64,000 nt of DNA from Acidobacteriota bacterium (GTDB lineage: Bacteria > Acidobacteriota > Vicinamibacteria > Vicinamibacterales > 2-12-FULL-66-21), in assembly GCA_016184105.1 (NCBI GenBank), contig JACPDI010000010.1, positions 62,001-126,000 on the forward strand. The letters are read 5' to 3'. Shown here one piece after another: positions 34,888-43,601 of this stretch. Numbering within the stretch: position 1 is the stretch's first letter; the number at the start of each line of letters is the position of its first letter. The notes beneath the pieces were generated by a model. It had not been told where the DNA came from. It saw only the letters and a list, made by a program, of their open reading frames with translations, and made no database searches. The position numbers and the translations under genes were made by a program.

Positions 34888-35688
34888 ATGGGTTACCACA
34901 TCGTTGTCTGCGCCGGGATCGTGCCCGATCCGCTCCAGTCGCTGGAGCCGGTGATGGGCCCCGGCGGCCCGGGACTGAAGAACGAGGCCATGCTGCCGGC
35001 CGTGCTCGATCCGTGGGGCGCGCACGCGTTGTACGAGGCCGCGCATCTCGCCAGGCAGCACGCAGACTCGAAGGTGTGGCTGGTGAGCTTCGCGCCGAAG
35101 GCGAAGCTGCAGCAGGTCATGATGACGATCGCGCAGAAGGTTGCGTTCGAGCTGGTCGCCATCGACGGCGCCGCCCACGGTTTCACCGACGCGTCCGGGG
35201 TGGCGGCCACGATCGCCGAGGCGGTCGCCGGCATCGCGGGCCTGGACCGATCGAAGCTGCTGCTCTTCGGCGGGTGGGAATCCGCCTCGCGCGCCGCGGG
35301 CGCCACGCTGTCGATGGCCGGCGAACGGCTCGGCATCACCGATCAGTTCTTCGGCGTGGACGGCATCACCGTCGGCGCCGACGGTTCGTTCGAAATCCTC
35401 GAGCGCGTTGAAGGCGGGCAGCACCAGGTCTCGAACTGCGGCGGCCCCCCCGCCGTGTTCGGCTGGGCGACTGGCAGCCTTCACGAGCCGGCGAACAACC
35501 CGCAGCTCGGCATGACGAACATGCGCGCGTTGATCCCCGCGCTCCAGAGAGCGAAGGCTGCTTCACCGGCGCCCGCGGGCACGTTTGCCGGCGTCGCGGT
35601 TCCCTCGCAGCGGCGCGAGACGCGCATCGTCAAGGACCAGTCGCCTGATGCGATCGCGAAGGAGATCGTGGAGTGGATCAGGCAATGA
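34888..35688 (+). CDS. etfB: Electron transfer flavoprotein, beta subunit
   Basis: A 266-residue ETF beta-type protein: YHIVVCAGIVPDP at the N-terminus, LDPWGAHALYEAAHLARQH, the KLLLFGGWESASRAAGATLSMAGERLG helix-strand region and a C-terminal GVAVPSQRRETRIVKD. It pairs with the alpha subunit to carry electrons from the acyl-CoA dehydrogenase to the quinone oxidoreductase. Several consensus stretches are more divergent than in mitochondrial or fix-type ETF. It lies 2 bases after the ETF-QO-like gene and overlaps etfA by 4 bases (ATGA), showing tight coupling. Confidence 0.85.
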   Translation: MGYHIVVCAGIVPDPLQSLEPVMGPGGPGLKNEAMLPAVLDPWGAHALYEAAHLARQHADSKVWLVSFAPKAKLQQVMMTIAQKVAFELVAIDGAAHGFTDASGVAATIAEAVAGIAGLDRSKLLLFGGWESASRAAGATLSMAGERLGITDQFFGVDGITVGADGSFEILERVEGGQHQVSNCGGPPAVFGWATGSLHEPANNPQLGMTNMRALIPALQRAKAASPAPAGTFAGVAVPSQRRETRIVKDQSPDAIAKEIVEWIRQ

Positions 35689-36722
35689 GCGGGAGCGGAC
35701 CTGTGAAAGTACTGGTGCTGGCGCACAGCGAGGCGGATGGCACGGTCGGGAACGCGGGGCTCGAGGCGCTCGGCGCCGGGCGGGCGCTCGCTGCGGCTGC
35801 CGGCTGTGGGCTTGATGTTGGCCTCGTGGGAGCACACGTCGCTGCCGCCGCCAGACAGATTGGATCCTGCGGCGCCGCGCGCGTGCTCGGCGTGAGCGGC
35901 GAGGCGTTCGCGCAGCCGCGCTACGTGACCGACGCAGCGGCCGCTGAAGCCATCTGCCGCGCGTCTGGCGCCGACCTCATCCTGGCTGCCGGCACCTCGC
36001 GGTGGATGCGCGTGCTGGGCGGCGTCGCCCAGCGGCTTGGCGGCTCCGTGGACACGCACGTGACGCGCGCGACGGCCGCCAACGGTGCGATCTCCGTCGC
36101 ACGGTGGTTTTATCGCCAGCGCATCGAAGGGGAGGTCTCGAGAACGGCCCGGCCCTGGGTGATCGCGATCGAGCCCGGCACGCAGGCGCCGTGGAGCGGC
36201 GCGCCGGCCGAGGTGACGGTCGAGGCCATCAACGCGGCGCCGCCGCCGGTCAGGACGCGCGTGACCGGCGTGCGGTCTCCCTCGTCTGGCCAGCAGACCG
36301 TGCGTCCCGAAGCGGAGCTGCTGCTCGTCGCGGGCGCCGGGTGGACGAAGAAGCAGGCGGACGGGCAGGCGCACGTCGGCGACGCCGAGCGCCTGATCCT
36401 CACCTTCCTCAGGCAGGCGCAAGCCTCCCTCGGCGGCAGCAAGTCGCTCGTCGATCAAAGCGGAGATGGCAACGACGTGCTCGGATTCATGACCCACCTG
36501 AACCAGGTCGGCCAGACCGGCTCGAGCCCGCGGCACCGCAAGGGGCTCGCGACCTGCTGCCACGGCGAGGAGCCGCACGTCGTCGGGTGGCGGTTCATCA
36601 CCGAGCGCAGGGCGGTCAATCTGAATCCGAACTGCGGCTGGGCGCTGGGCAAGGCGGACGTGCTCTACGTCGCCGATGCGTTCCAGGTGATGGCGAAGGT
36701 GAACGACCTCCTCGCGAAGTAG
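35685..36722 (+). CDS. etfA: Electron transfer flavoprotein, alpha subunit, divergent C-terminal FAD domain
   Basis: A 345-residue ETF alpha-type protein. The N-terminal half is normal ([29 protein letters not shown]). In the FAD domain, LGGSKSLVD and QVGQTG (residues 275-279) are kept, but the usual GISGAIQHxAGM and INKDPxAPIF stretches are replaced by [15 protein letters not shown] (Cys291, Cys292) and [14 protein letters not shown]. The flavin environment or partner choice therefore probably differs from standard ETF. It is the last gene of the four-gene operon. The ATG at 35685 overlaps the etfB stop. Confidence 0.83.
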   Translation: MSGSGPVKVLVLAHSEADGTVGNAGLEALGAGRALAAAAGCGLDVGLVGAHVAAAARQIGSCGAARVLGVSGEAFAQPRYVTDAAAAEAICRASGADLILAAGTSRWMRVLGGVAQRLGGSVDTHVTRATAANGAISVARWFYRQRIEGEVSRTARPWVIAIEPGTQAPWSGAPAEVTVEAINAAPPPVRTRVTGVRSPSSGQQTVRPEAELLLVAGAGWTKKQADGQAHVGDAERLILTFLRQAQASLGGSKSLVDQSGDGNDVLGFMTHLNQVGQTGSSPRHRKGLATCCHGEEPHVVGWRFITERRAVNLNPNCGWALGKADVLYVADAFQVMAKVNDLLAK

Positions 36723-36740
36723 CGCGCACGGGATCCCCGC

Positions 36741-36746
36741 TATAAT
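36741..36746 (+). promoter_or_regulatory. -10 hexamer TATAAT before glnS
   Basis: A consensus TATAAT lies 10 bases before the ATG at 36757, with a weak GAAGG between. The leader would be only a few bases long. Confidence 0.55.
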
Positions 36747-36756
36747 TGAAGGATCC

Positions 36757-38448
<1,692 letters not shown>

Positions 38449-38528
38449 AGCTGGTTTCGCCGCGCCGCCCGTCACGAAACCCGCTTTCGCGGTATCTTTC
38501 AAGGAGGGGCGGGCGCCTGGAGGTTCCC

Positions 38529-38993
38529 GTGCGGTCTTACCTGGCCATCGCGGCGGCGCTGCTGTTAGTGTTCTCGACTCCTGCGGCCGCCGATCCCATC
38601 GAGGACGAGGCGCGCGCCATCGAGGCGATGCTCGTGGCCCCCTGCTGCTGGACGCAGCAGGTGTCCGTGCACCAGTCCGAGGCGGCCGCCGAAATCAAGC
38701 GGGACGTCCGCGCGGGTCTGCGCGCCGGACGCACCCGCCAGGAAATCATCGACGGCTACGTCCAGCGGTACGGCACGCGCATCCTGATCGAGCCGCCCGC
38801 CCGCGGCTTCGGCGCGTGGCTGTACGTCCTTCCCGTCGTCACGCTGCTCGTGAGCGCCGCGGGCCTTGGCTTTGTCGTCCGCAGGTTGGCCTCGCGCGGT
38901 GGCGAAGCCGCGGCGGGCTCTGTCGAACGCGCCGCGCCCGCAGACGACCCCGCGCAGCAGAAACTGGACGATGAGCTGCGCGAGTTGGATTGA
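38529..38993 (+). CDS. CcmH/CycL-like cytochrome c biogenesis protein with altered cysteine motif
   Basis: About 154 residues: signal peptide or anchor (SYLAIAAALLLVFSTPAAA), a small CcmH-type helical domain (DEARAIEAMLVAPCCW, AAEIKRDVRAGLRAGRTRQEIIDGYVQRYGTRIL, then EPP), and a C-terminal membrane span (LYVLPVVTLLVSAAGLGFVVRRL). CcmH normally carries LRCxxC to reduce the apocytochrome haem site; here adjacent Cys39-Cys40 (PCCW) replace it. No other ccm gene is nearby. I chose the GTG at 38529, which has GGAGG 5 bases upstream and begins the signal peptide; the ATG at 38445 overlapping glnS is an alternative. Confidence 0.75.
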   Translation: MRSYLAIAAALLLVFSTPAAADPIEDEARAIEAMLVAPCCWTQQVSVHQSEAAAEIKRDVRAGLRAGRTRQEIIDGYVQRYGTRILIEPPARGFGAWLYVLPVVTLLVSAAGLGFVVRRLASRGGEAAAGSVERAAPADDPAQQKLDDELRELD

Positions 38994-38996
38994 GGA

Positions 38997-40550
38997 TTAC
39001 CAGCGCGCCGGCGGCGGCTCGCGACCTGTCATCTCCTCGTAGATCTTCTGCACCGTCGCGAACGTGTCCGCCTCAGCGGCGGTCTTGTCCGCGCGATACC
39101 GCTTCACGCGCGCGAAGCGCAGAGCCAGCCCGCCGGGGTAGTGCGGGCTCTCCTGAAGATCGTTGAAAGCGATCTCCACGACGACCTCCGGCTTCAGATA
39201 CACCGTGTAGTCGTCGCGGCCGATCTCGAGCTGCAGGAAGCGCTCGGTCTGCCACGCCAGCATCTCGTCGGTCAGCCCCTTGAAGGTCTTCCCCAGCATG
39301 ACGAACGCGTTGTGGTCGGGATCGCGCGCGCCCAGGTGGATGTTGCTCAACCAGCCGTGCCGGCGGCCGCTGCCCCACTCGACCGCCAGCACCACGAGGT
39401 CCAGCGTCCGTGCCTGCTTCACCTTCAGCCACGACGCGCCGCGGCGTCCCGCCGCGTACGGCGCGTCGAGGGATTTCACCATCACCCCTTCATGCCCCTG
39501 CGCGAGCGCCTGAAACAGAAACGCATCGGCGTCGGCGGCCGACGGTGCGTGCAGGCGAGCGACGGTGCGCGTGGGGGAGGCGGCGGAGTGGAGGAGGTCG
39601 AGGCGACGGGAGAGCGGCTCGTCGATTGCGGGCGCGCCGTCCGCGTACAAACAATCAAAGAACAGCGCCGTCAGCGGCAGCTCCCGCCGCAGCGCGTCGT
39701 CGTCTTTTCGGCGGCCGAAGCGGCGCATCGTCATCTGGAATGGGTGCGGCGCGCCTCCGGGCTTGAGGGCGATCGCCTCGCCGTCCAGGATGAGGGAGCG
39801 CGCCGGCATCGCGCGCACGACTGCGACCACCTCCGGGACTGCCGTGGTGACGTCGCGCAGGTTGCGCGTGAAGACGCGGACGTCGCCTCCGTCCTTGTGG
39901 ACCTGGATCCGGGCGCCGTCCAGCTTCAGCTCCACGGCCGCACGGCCCGCCGACGCGATCGCGTCTTCCACCGTCGCGGCTGATTCAGCGAGCATCGGCT
40001 GGACCGGCTGAAAGAGCTGGACGGAGTAGCGGCCGAGGCCGGCGAGTCCTTCTGAGAGCGCGGCGCGCGCCACCGGCGCGAGGTCGCCGGCGAGCATGGC
40101 CGCGCGGCGCACCGCGTCGGACGAAACGCGCGCGGCGCGCGCGACGGCTTCCATCAGCACCCCCTCGAGGGCGCCCTGCCGCAGTTCGCCGTAGAGCAGC
40201 CTCGTCAGAAAGCGTTGTTCGCCGGCGGTGGCGCGTTCGAGCAGCGAGCGAAGGCGTTCGACGCGGTGCTTCGGGAGGCCGATCGCGGCGATCTCGCCGA
40301 ACGCAGCATCCACCTCCGCGATCGTCAGCGAGGGGGTGTCAGCCGATCGCGCGGGCACCGCGGCGCGGATCGCGGCGCCGCCGATGCCGATGCGCCCCTG
40401 GCGCGGCCCGCCCGACAGGAACGCGATCAGCAGCTCGACTTCTCCGGGCGCCGCGGACGACAGCAGCGCGGCAAGGTGGTCGATCTTCTTCAGGCGGCTC
40501 GGCGTTGCCGTGACGGCGGCGGACGTCTCGACGAGTCGGGCGAGCTGCAT
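38997..40550 (-). CDS. ATP-dependent DNA ligase (LigB-type)
   Basis: A 517-residue ligase. Residues 1-180 form the helical DNA-binding domain (GIGGAAIRAAV, LLYGELRQGALEGVLMEAVARAA). The nucleotidyltransferase domain has motif I ELKLDGARIQVH with the AMP-accepting Lys209, motif III LILDGEAIA and FFDCLYADG, motif IV EGVMVKSLDAPY, and motif V SWLKVKQ. The OB domain includes VVEIAFNDLQESPHYPGGLALRFARVKRYR. It seals nicks using ATP and probably acts in repair beside the NAD-dependent LigA expected elsewhere. No Ku or ligase-associated helicase gene is nearby. It converges on the ccmH-like gene after 3 bases. Confidence 0.93.
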   Translation of the reverse strand: MQLARLVETSAAVTATPSRLKKIDHLAALLSSAAPGEVELLIAFLSGGPRQGRIGIGGAAIRAAVPARSADTPSLTIAEVDAAFGEIAAIGLPKHRVERLRSLLERATAGEQRFLTRLLYGELRQGALEGVLMEAVARAARVSSDAVRRAAMLAGDLAPVARAALSEGLAGLGRYSVQLFQPVQPMLAESAATVEDAIASAGRAAVELKLDGARIQVHKDGGDVRVFTRNLRDVTTAVPEVVAVVRAMPARSLILDGEAIALKPGGAPHPFQMTMRRFGRRKDDDALRRELPLTALFFDCLYADGAPAIDEPLSRRLDLLHSAASPTRTVARLHAPSAADADAFLFQALAQGHEGVMVKSLDAPYAAGRRGASWLKVKQARTLDLVVLAVEWGSGRRHGWLSNIHLGARDPDHNAFVMLGKTFKGLTDEMLAWQTERFLQLEIGRDDYTVYLKPEVVVEIAFNDLQESPHYPGGLALRFARVKRYRADKTAAEADTFATVQKIYEEMTGREPPPARW

Positions 40551-40596
40551 GCTCCGATCTTGCCGCGAAAGCGCCGCGGGTGGTACATCTGCATGG

Positions 40597-41370
40597 ATGA
40601 CCTGGCTGTTTCCGCGCGAGCACGGCGCCTACGGACAGCTCGCGTTTCCTCTGGTCGCCGCGCTGGCGGGCGGCACGCCCGGCGCGGCAGCGCTGGCTCT
40701 CACGGTGGCCTTCGTCGCGGCGTTCGTCGCGCACGAGCCGCTGCTCGTGCTCTTGGGGCAGCGCGGCCCCAGGGCGAGGCGCGAGCAGCAGGACGCCGCG
40801 GTGCACACGCTCGTGTGGATGGGCGGGATGGCGGCGCTCGACCTTGCCTTCGGGATCTACCGGATGCCGCCGGCGTTGCGGTGGACCGTGGTGGTGCCGA
40901 TCGCCTTCGCGGTGGCGACCATCCCGCTGATCCTGCAGCGCAAGCAGAAGACGGCGCTCGGCGAGATGCACGTCGCACTGGCGCTCTGCTCGTGCGCGCT
41001 GCCGGTCGGCGTGGCGGCCGGGCTCTCGCCGCAGCAGGCCGCGGGCACCTGGTTCGTGCTGACCCTCGGCTTCTGGGCCGCTACTCTCGCGGTCCGCGCG
41101 ACGATCGCGCTGCAGCGGCGCGAGCCGTCGCTGGCGAGCCGGATCTTCGCCGCCGTGCTGGCCATCGCATCCCCGTTTGTCGCCATCGCGCTCAGCCGGC
41201 GCCTCGGCCTGCACCCGCACTTGTGGCTCGCGACGCTGCCGCTCTCCGCGATGGCGCTCGTCTTTGCCGCGACACCCCCGTCCGCGCGCAAGCTCCGCGC
41301 CGTGGGCTGGTCGCTGGTGACCGCCGGCGGCGCGGCGACCGTGCTCCTGATCGCGCTCGCGCGCGCGTGA
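40597..41370 (+). CDS. YwiC-like family membrane protein
   Basis: A 257-residue protein with about 8 hydrophobic segments. It opens with FPREHGAYGQLAFPLVAAL, the signature of the YwiC-like family, and has AHEPLLVLLGQRG in the second loop. The function of the family is unknown. I chose the ATG at 40597 that starts MTWLFPREHG; an out-of-frame ATG lies 4 bases earlier. Its stop overlaps a possible GTG start of the M20 peptidase gene, and the ligase gene diverges from it across 46 bases. Confidence 0.78.
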   Translation: MTWLFPREHGAYGQLAFPLVAALAGGTPGAAALALTVAFVAAFVAHEPLLVLLGQRGPRARREQQDAAVHTLVWMGGMAALDLAFGIYRMPPALRWTVVVPIAFAVATIPLILQRKQKTALGEMHVALALCSCALPVGVAAGLSPQQAAGTWFVLTLGFWAATLAVRATIALQRREPSLASRIFAAVLAIASPFVAIALSRRLGLHPHLWLATLPLSAMALVFAATPPSARKLRAVGWSLVTAGGAATVLLIALARA

Positions 41371-41391
41371 GCAAATTCACTGCGGCCGCAA

Positions 41392-41397
41392 TATACT
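41392..41397 (+). promoter_or_regulatory. -10 hexamer TATACT before the M20 peptidase gene
   Basis: TATACT lies 8 bases before the GTG at 41406, with no ribosome binding site between, suggesting that the message starts at or near the GTG. Confidence 0.5.
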
Positions 41398-41405
41398 CGG
41401 CCTCA

Positions 41406-42554
41406 GTGAACCCCGCCGCCGACGTCAACCGGGATCTCGTCATCGATGCCGTCCGGACGCTCGTCCGCGTGCCGTCGGTCAATCCGACGATCGCGCCGGA
41501 CGAGGGCACCGGAGAGGCGGCAGTAGCCGCGGCTGCGCGGGACTGGCTCGCGGCGCACGGCGTGCGCGCGTGGCTCGAGGAGGCGGCGCCCGGGCGGCCG
41601 AACGCCGTCGCCGAGATCGGCGCAGCGGCCGGGCCGGCGCTCGTCTTCTGCGCCCACCTCGACACGGTCGGCACCCGCGGAATGACGATCCCGCCCTTCG
41701 AGCCGCGGATCGAGGGAGGGCGGCTCTACGGCCGCGGCAGCTACGACATGAAGGGGAGCGCGGGCGCGATCATGGCGGCCGCCGTCGCGCTCTCGCGCGA
41801 CAACTTCGGCGGGCGCGTCCTTCTCGCGCTCGTCGCAGACGAGGAAGACGCCAGCGCGGGCGCGAGCGACTTCGTCAAACGCCACCCGGCCGACGCCTGC
41901 ATCGTCACCGAGCCAAGCGAAGGGCAGCTCGTTCTCGCGCACAAAGGGTTTGCCTGGGCCGAGATCGTTACGCGCGGCGAGGCGGCGCACGGCAGCCGGT
42001 GGGATCTCGGCGTGAGCGCGGTCGGCCGCATGGGGCGCATCATCACGGCGCTCGAGGACTTCGATCGGCGCGAGCTGCGCGGGCGGACGCACGCGCTCGT
42101 CGGGCCGGCGTCGATGCACTGCGCGATGATCGCCGGCGGATCCGGCATGTCCACCTACGCGCCGGAGTGCCGGCTGAAGATCGAGCGGCGCACCATCCCC
42201 GGAGAAACGCCCGCGCAGGTCCTCGACGAGTTGCGCGCCGTTGCCGCCGCCGCCGGCGAGCAGGCGGATGTCAGCCTCCTGTTCGAACGCCCTCCTCTCG
42301 TCTGCAATCGCGACGACGACGTCGTCAGCTGCGTTCGCGACGCGGCGACGCACGTGACGGGACGCGAGCCGCGGGAGATCGGCGTCGCCTACTGGATGGA
42401 CGCCGCCATCTTCGCCGAGGCAGGCATCCCCACCGTCAACTACGGGCCGGCGGGCGAGGGAGCGCACGCGGACGTCGAATGGGTGGATATCGGTTCCGTG
42501 ATCACGACCGCCCGGGTGCTCATCGAGAGCGCCAGGCGCTTCTGTTCCCGCTGA
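41406..42554 (+). CDS. M20 family zinc metallopeptidase / deacylase (ArgE/DapE-like)
   Basis: A 382-residue protein. Metal and catalytic motifs are LVFCAHLDTVGT (His and catalytic Asp), GRGSYDMKGSAGAIMAA (bridging Asp), ALVADEEDASAG (catalytic and metal Glu), and a late VNYGPAGEGAHADVEWV (His). The middle dimerisation domain has AHGSRWDLGVSA. The group hydrolyses N-acyl amino acids or short peptides; ArgE, DapE and carboxypeptidase G types cannot be told apart here. The GTG at 41406 sits just after a -10 box; a GTG at 41367, overlapping the YwiC-like stop, is the alternative. The PfkB gene follows after 3 bases. Confidence 0.87.
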   Translation: MNPAADVNRDLVIDAVRTLVRVPSVNPTIAPDEGTGEAAVAAAARDWLAAHGVRAWLEEAAPGRPNAVAEIGAAAGPALVFCAHLDTVGTRGMTIPPFEPRIEGGRLYGRGSYDMKGSAGAIMAAAVALSRDNFGGRVLLALVADEEDASAGASDFVKRHPADACIVTEPSEGQLVLAHKGFAWAEIVTRGEAAHGSRWDLGVSAVGRMGRIITALEDFDRRELRGRTHALVGPASMHCAMIAGGSGMSTYAPECRLKIERRTIPGETPAQVLDELRAVAAAAGEQADVSLLFERPPLVCNRDDDVVSCVRDAATHVTGREPREIGVAYWMDAAIFAEAGIPTVNYGPAGEGAHADVEWVDIGSVITTARVLIESARRFCSR

Positions 42555-42557
42555 GCG

Positions 42558-43469
42558 ATGGCCCATCGCGCAATTTTCGACGTCCTGGGCGTCGGCACGA
42601 ACTCGGTCGACACCGTCCTGCGCCTGCCGCGCACGCCGCAGCCCGGCACGGCCGACTCCAAGCTGCACGTGAGCGACAAGCTGATCTGCCTCGGCGGGCA
42701 GACGGCGACGGCGATGGTCGCGTGCGCGGGCTTCGGCCTTCGCGCGGCCTACATCGGCGCGTTCGGGTCGGACGATCACGGCCGGAAGATGCGCGAGGCG
42801 CTGGCGACGCACGGCGTGAGTCTCGACCGCGCCGTCGTCCGTGACGCCCCGAACCACTACGCGGTGATCCTCGTGAACGACGCGAACGGCGAGCGGATGG
42901 TGCTCTGGGGGCGCGACGAGAGGCTCAACCTGTCCCCGTCCGAGATCAGTCCCGATGCCATCGCCTCCGCCCGTCTCGTCCACGTGGACGATGTGGATAC
43001 CGAGGCGGCGGCGAGGGCGGCGACGCTCGCCAGACGCGCCGGCATTCCGGTGACGAGCGACCTCGATCGCGTCAACGACCGCACGCCGGAGCTGGTGCGG
43101 GCGGTGTCGGTCCCGATTTTTGCGGAGCACATGACCGAGGCGCTGACCGGCGAGACCGACCACGAGCGCGGACTGCGCAAGCTGCGGCGCGAGCACGACG
43201 GCCTGCTGTGCGTCACGCTCGGCGAGCGCGGTGCGATGGCGCTCGACGGCGATCGCCTGGTGCACGTGCCGGCGTGTCGGATCGATCCCGTGGACACGAC
43301 CGGCGCGGGCGACGTGTTTCGCGCCGGCTTCATCCTGGGCCTGCTCGCCGGTTGGCCCGTCGAAGAGATTCTCCGTTTCGCGAACGCCGCGGCGGCGGCG
43401 AGCTGCCTCGTGCTGGGCGCGATGAACGGCGTCCCCACCCGTGCCGACGTCGAGCGCATGATGGCGTGA
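42558..43469 (+). CDS. PfkB family carbohydrate kinase
   Basis: A 303-residue ribokinase-fold kinase. It begins DVLGVGTNSVDTVL, has the CLGGQTATAMVACAGFGL motif (PfkB signature 1 region) and the catalytic signature DTTGAGDVFRAGFILGLLAG near residue 250, whose Asp is the general base. It phosphorylates a sugar or nucleoside with ATP; the substrate is not evident. It is 3 bases downstream of the M20 peptidase gene and probably shares its transcript. A long inverted repeat follows. Confidence 0.88.
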   Translation: MAHRAIFDVLGVGTNSVDTVLRLPRTPQPGTADSKLHVSDKLICLGGQTATAMVACAGFGLRAAYIGAFGSDDHGRKMREALATHGVSLDRAVVRDAPNHYAVILVNDANGERMVLWGRDERLNLSPSEISPDAIASARLVHVDDVDTEAAARAATLARRAGIPVTSDLDRVNDRTPELVRAVSVPIFAEHMTEALTGETDHERGLRKLRREHDGLLCVTLGERGAMALDGDRLVHVPACRIDPVDTTGAGDVFRAGFILGLLAGWPVEEILRFANAAAAASCLVLGAMNGVPTRADVERMMA

Positions 43470-43485
43470 TCCACAGCCTCTGGAG

Positions 43486-43550
43486 GCGGAAGTGGGACAG
43501 TCACACTTTTCTGACGGTTCGCCGGAAAAGTGTGACTGTCCCACTTCCGC
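43486..43550. repeat. Perfect 26-base inverted repeat with UUCG-type loop
   Basis: Arms at 43486-43511 and 43525-43550 are exact reverse complements (left arm begins GCGGAAGTGGGACAGTC). The 13-base centre adds a CGG-TTCG-CCG mini-hairpin (43515-43524). It lies between the PfkB stop and the macroglobulin gene. With no T-run it looks like a REP/RAYT-type or other mobile intergenic element, though it could also end transcription. Confidence 0.8.
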
Positions 43551-43601
43551 CGCGCGGTGTTAGACTTGCCCGACCCCAGCCAACAAAGCGAGGAGCGCCA
43601 G

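Noticed and set aside
43561-43566. TAGACT as a leaderless -10 for the macroglobulin gene
   Set aside because: It lies 35 bases before the ATG at 43602, which has its own AGGAG site, so this would be an ordinary promoter with a leader at best.
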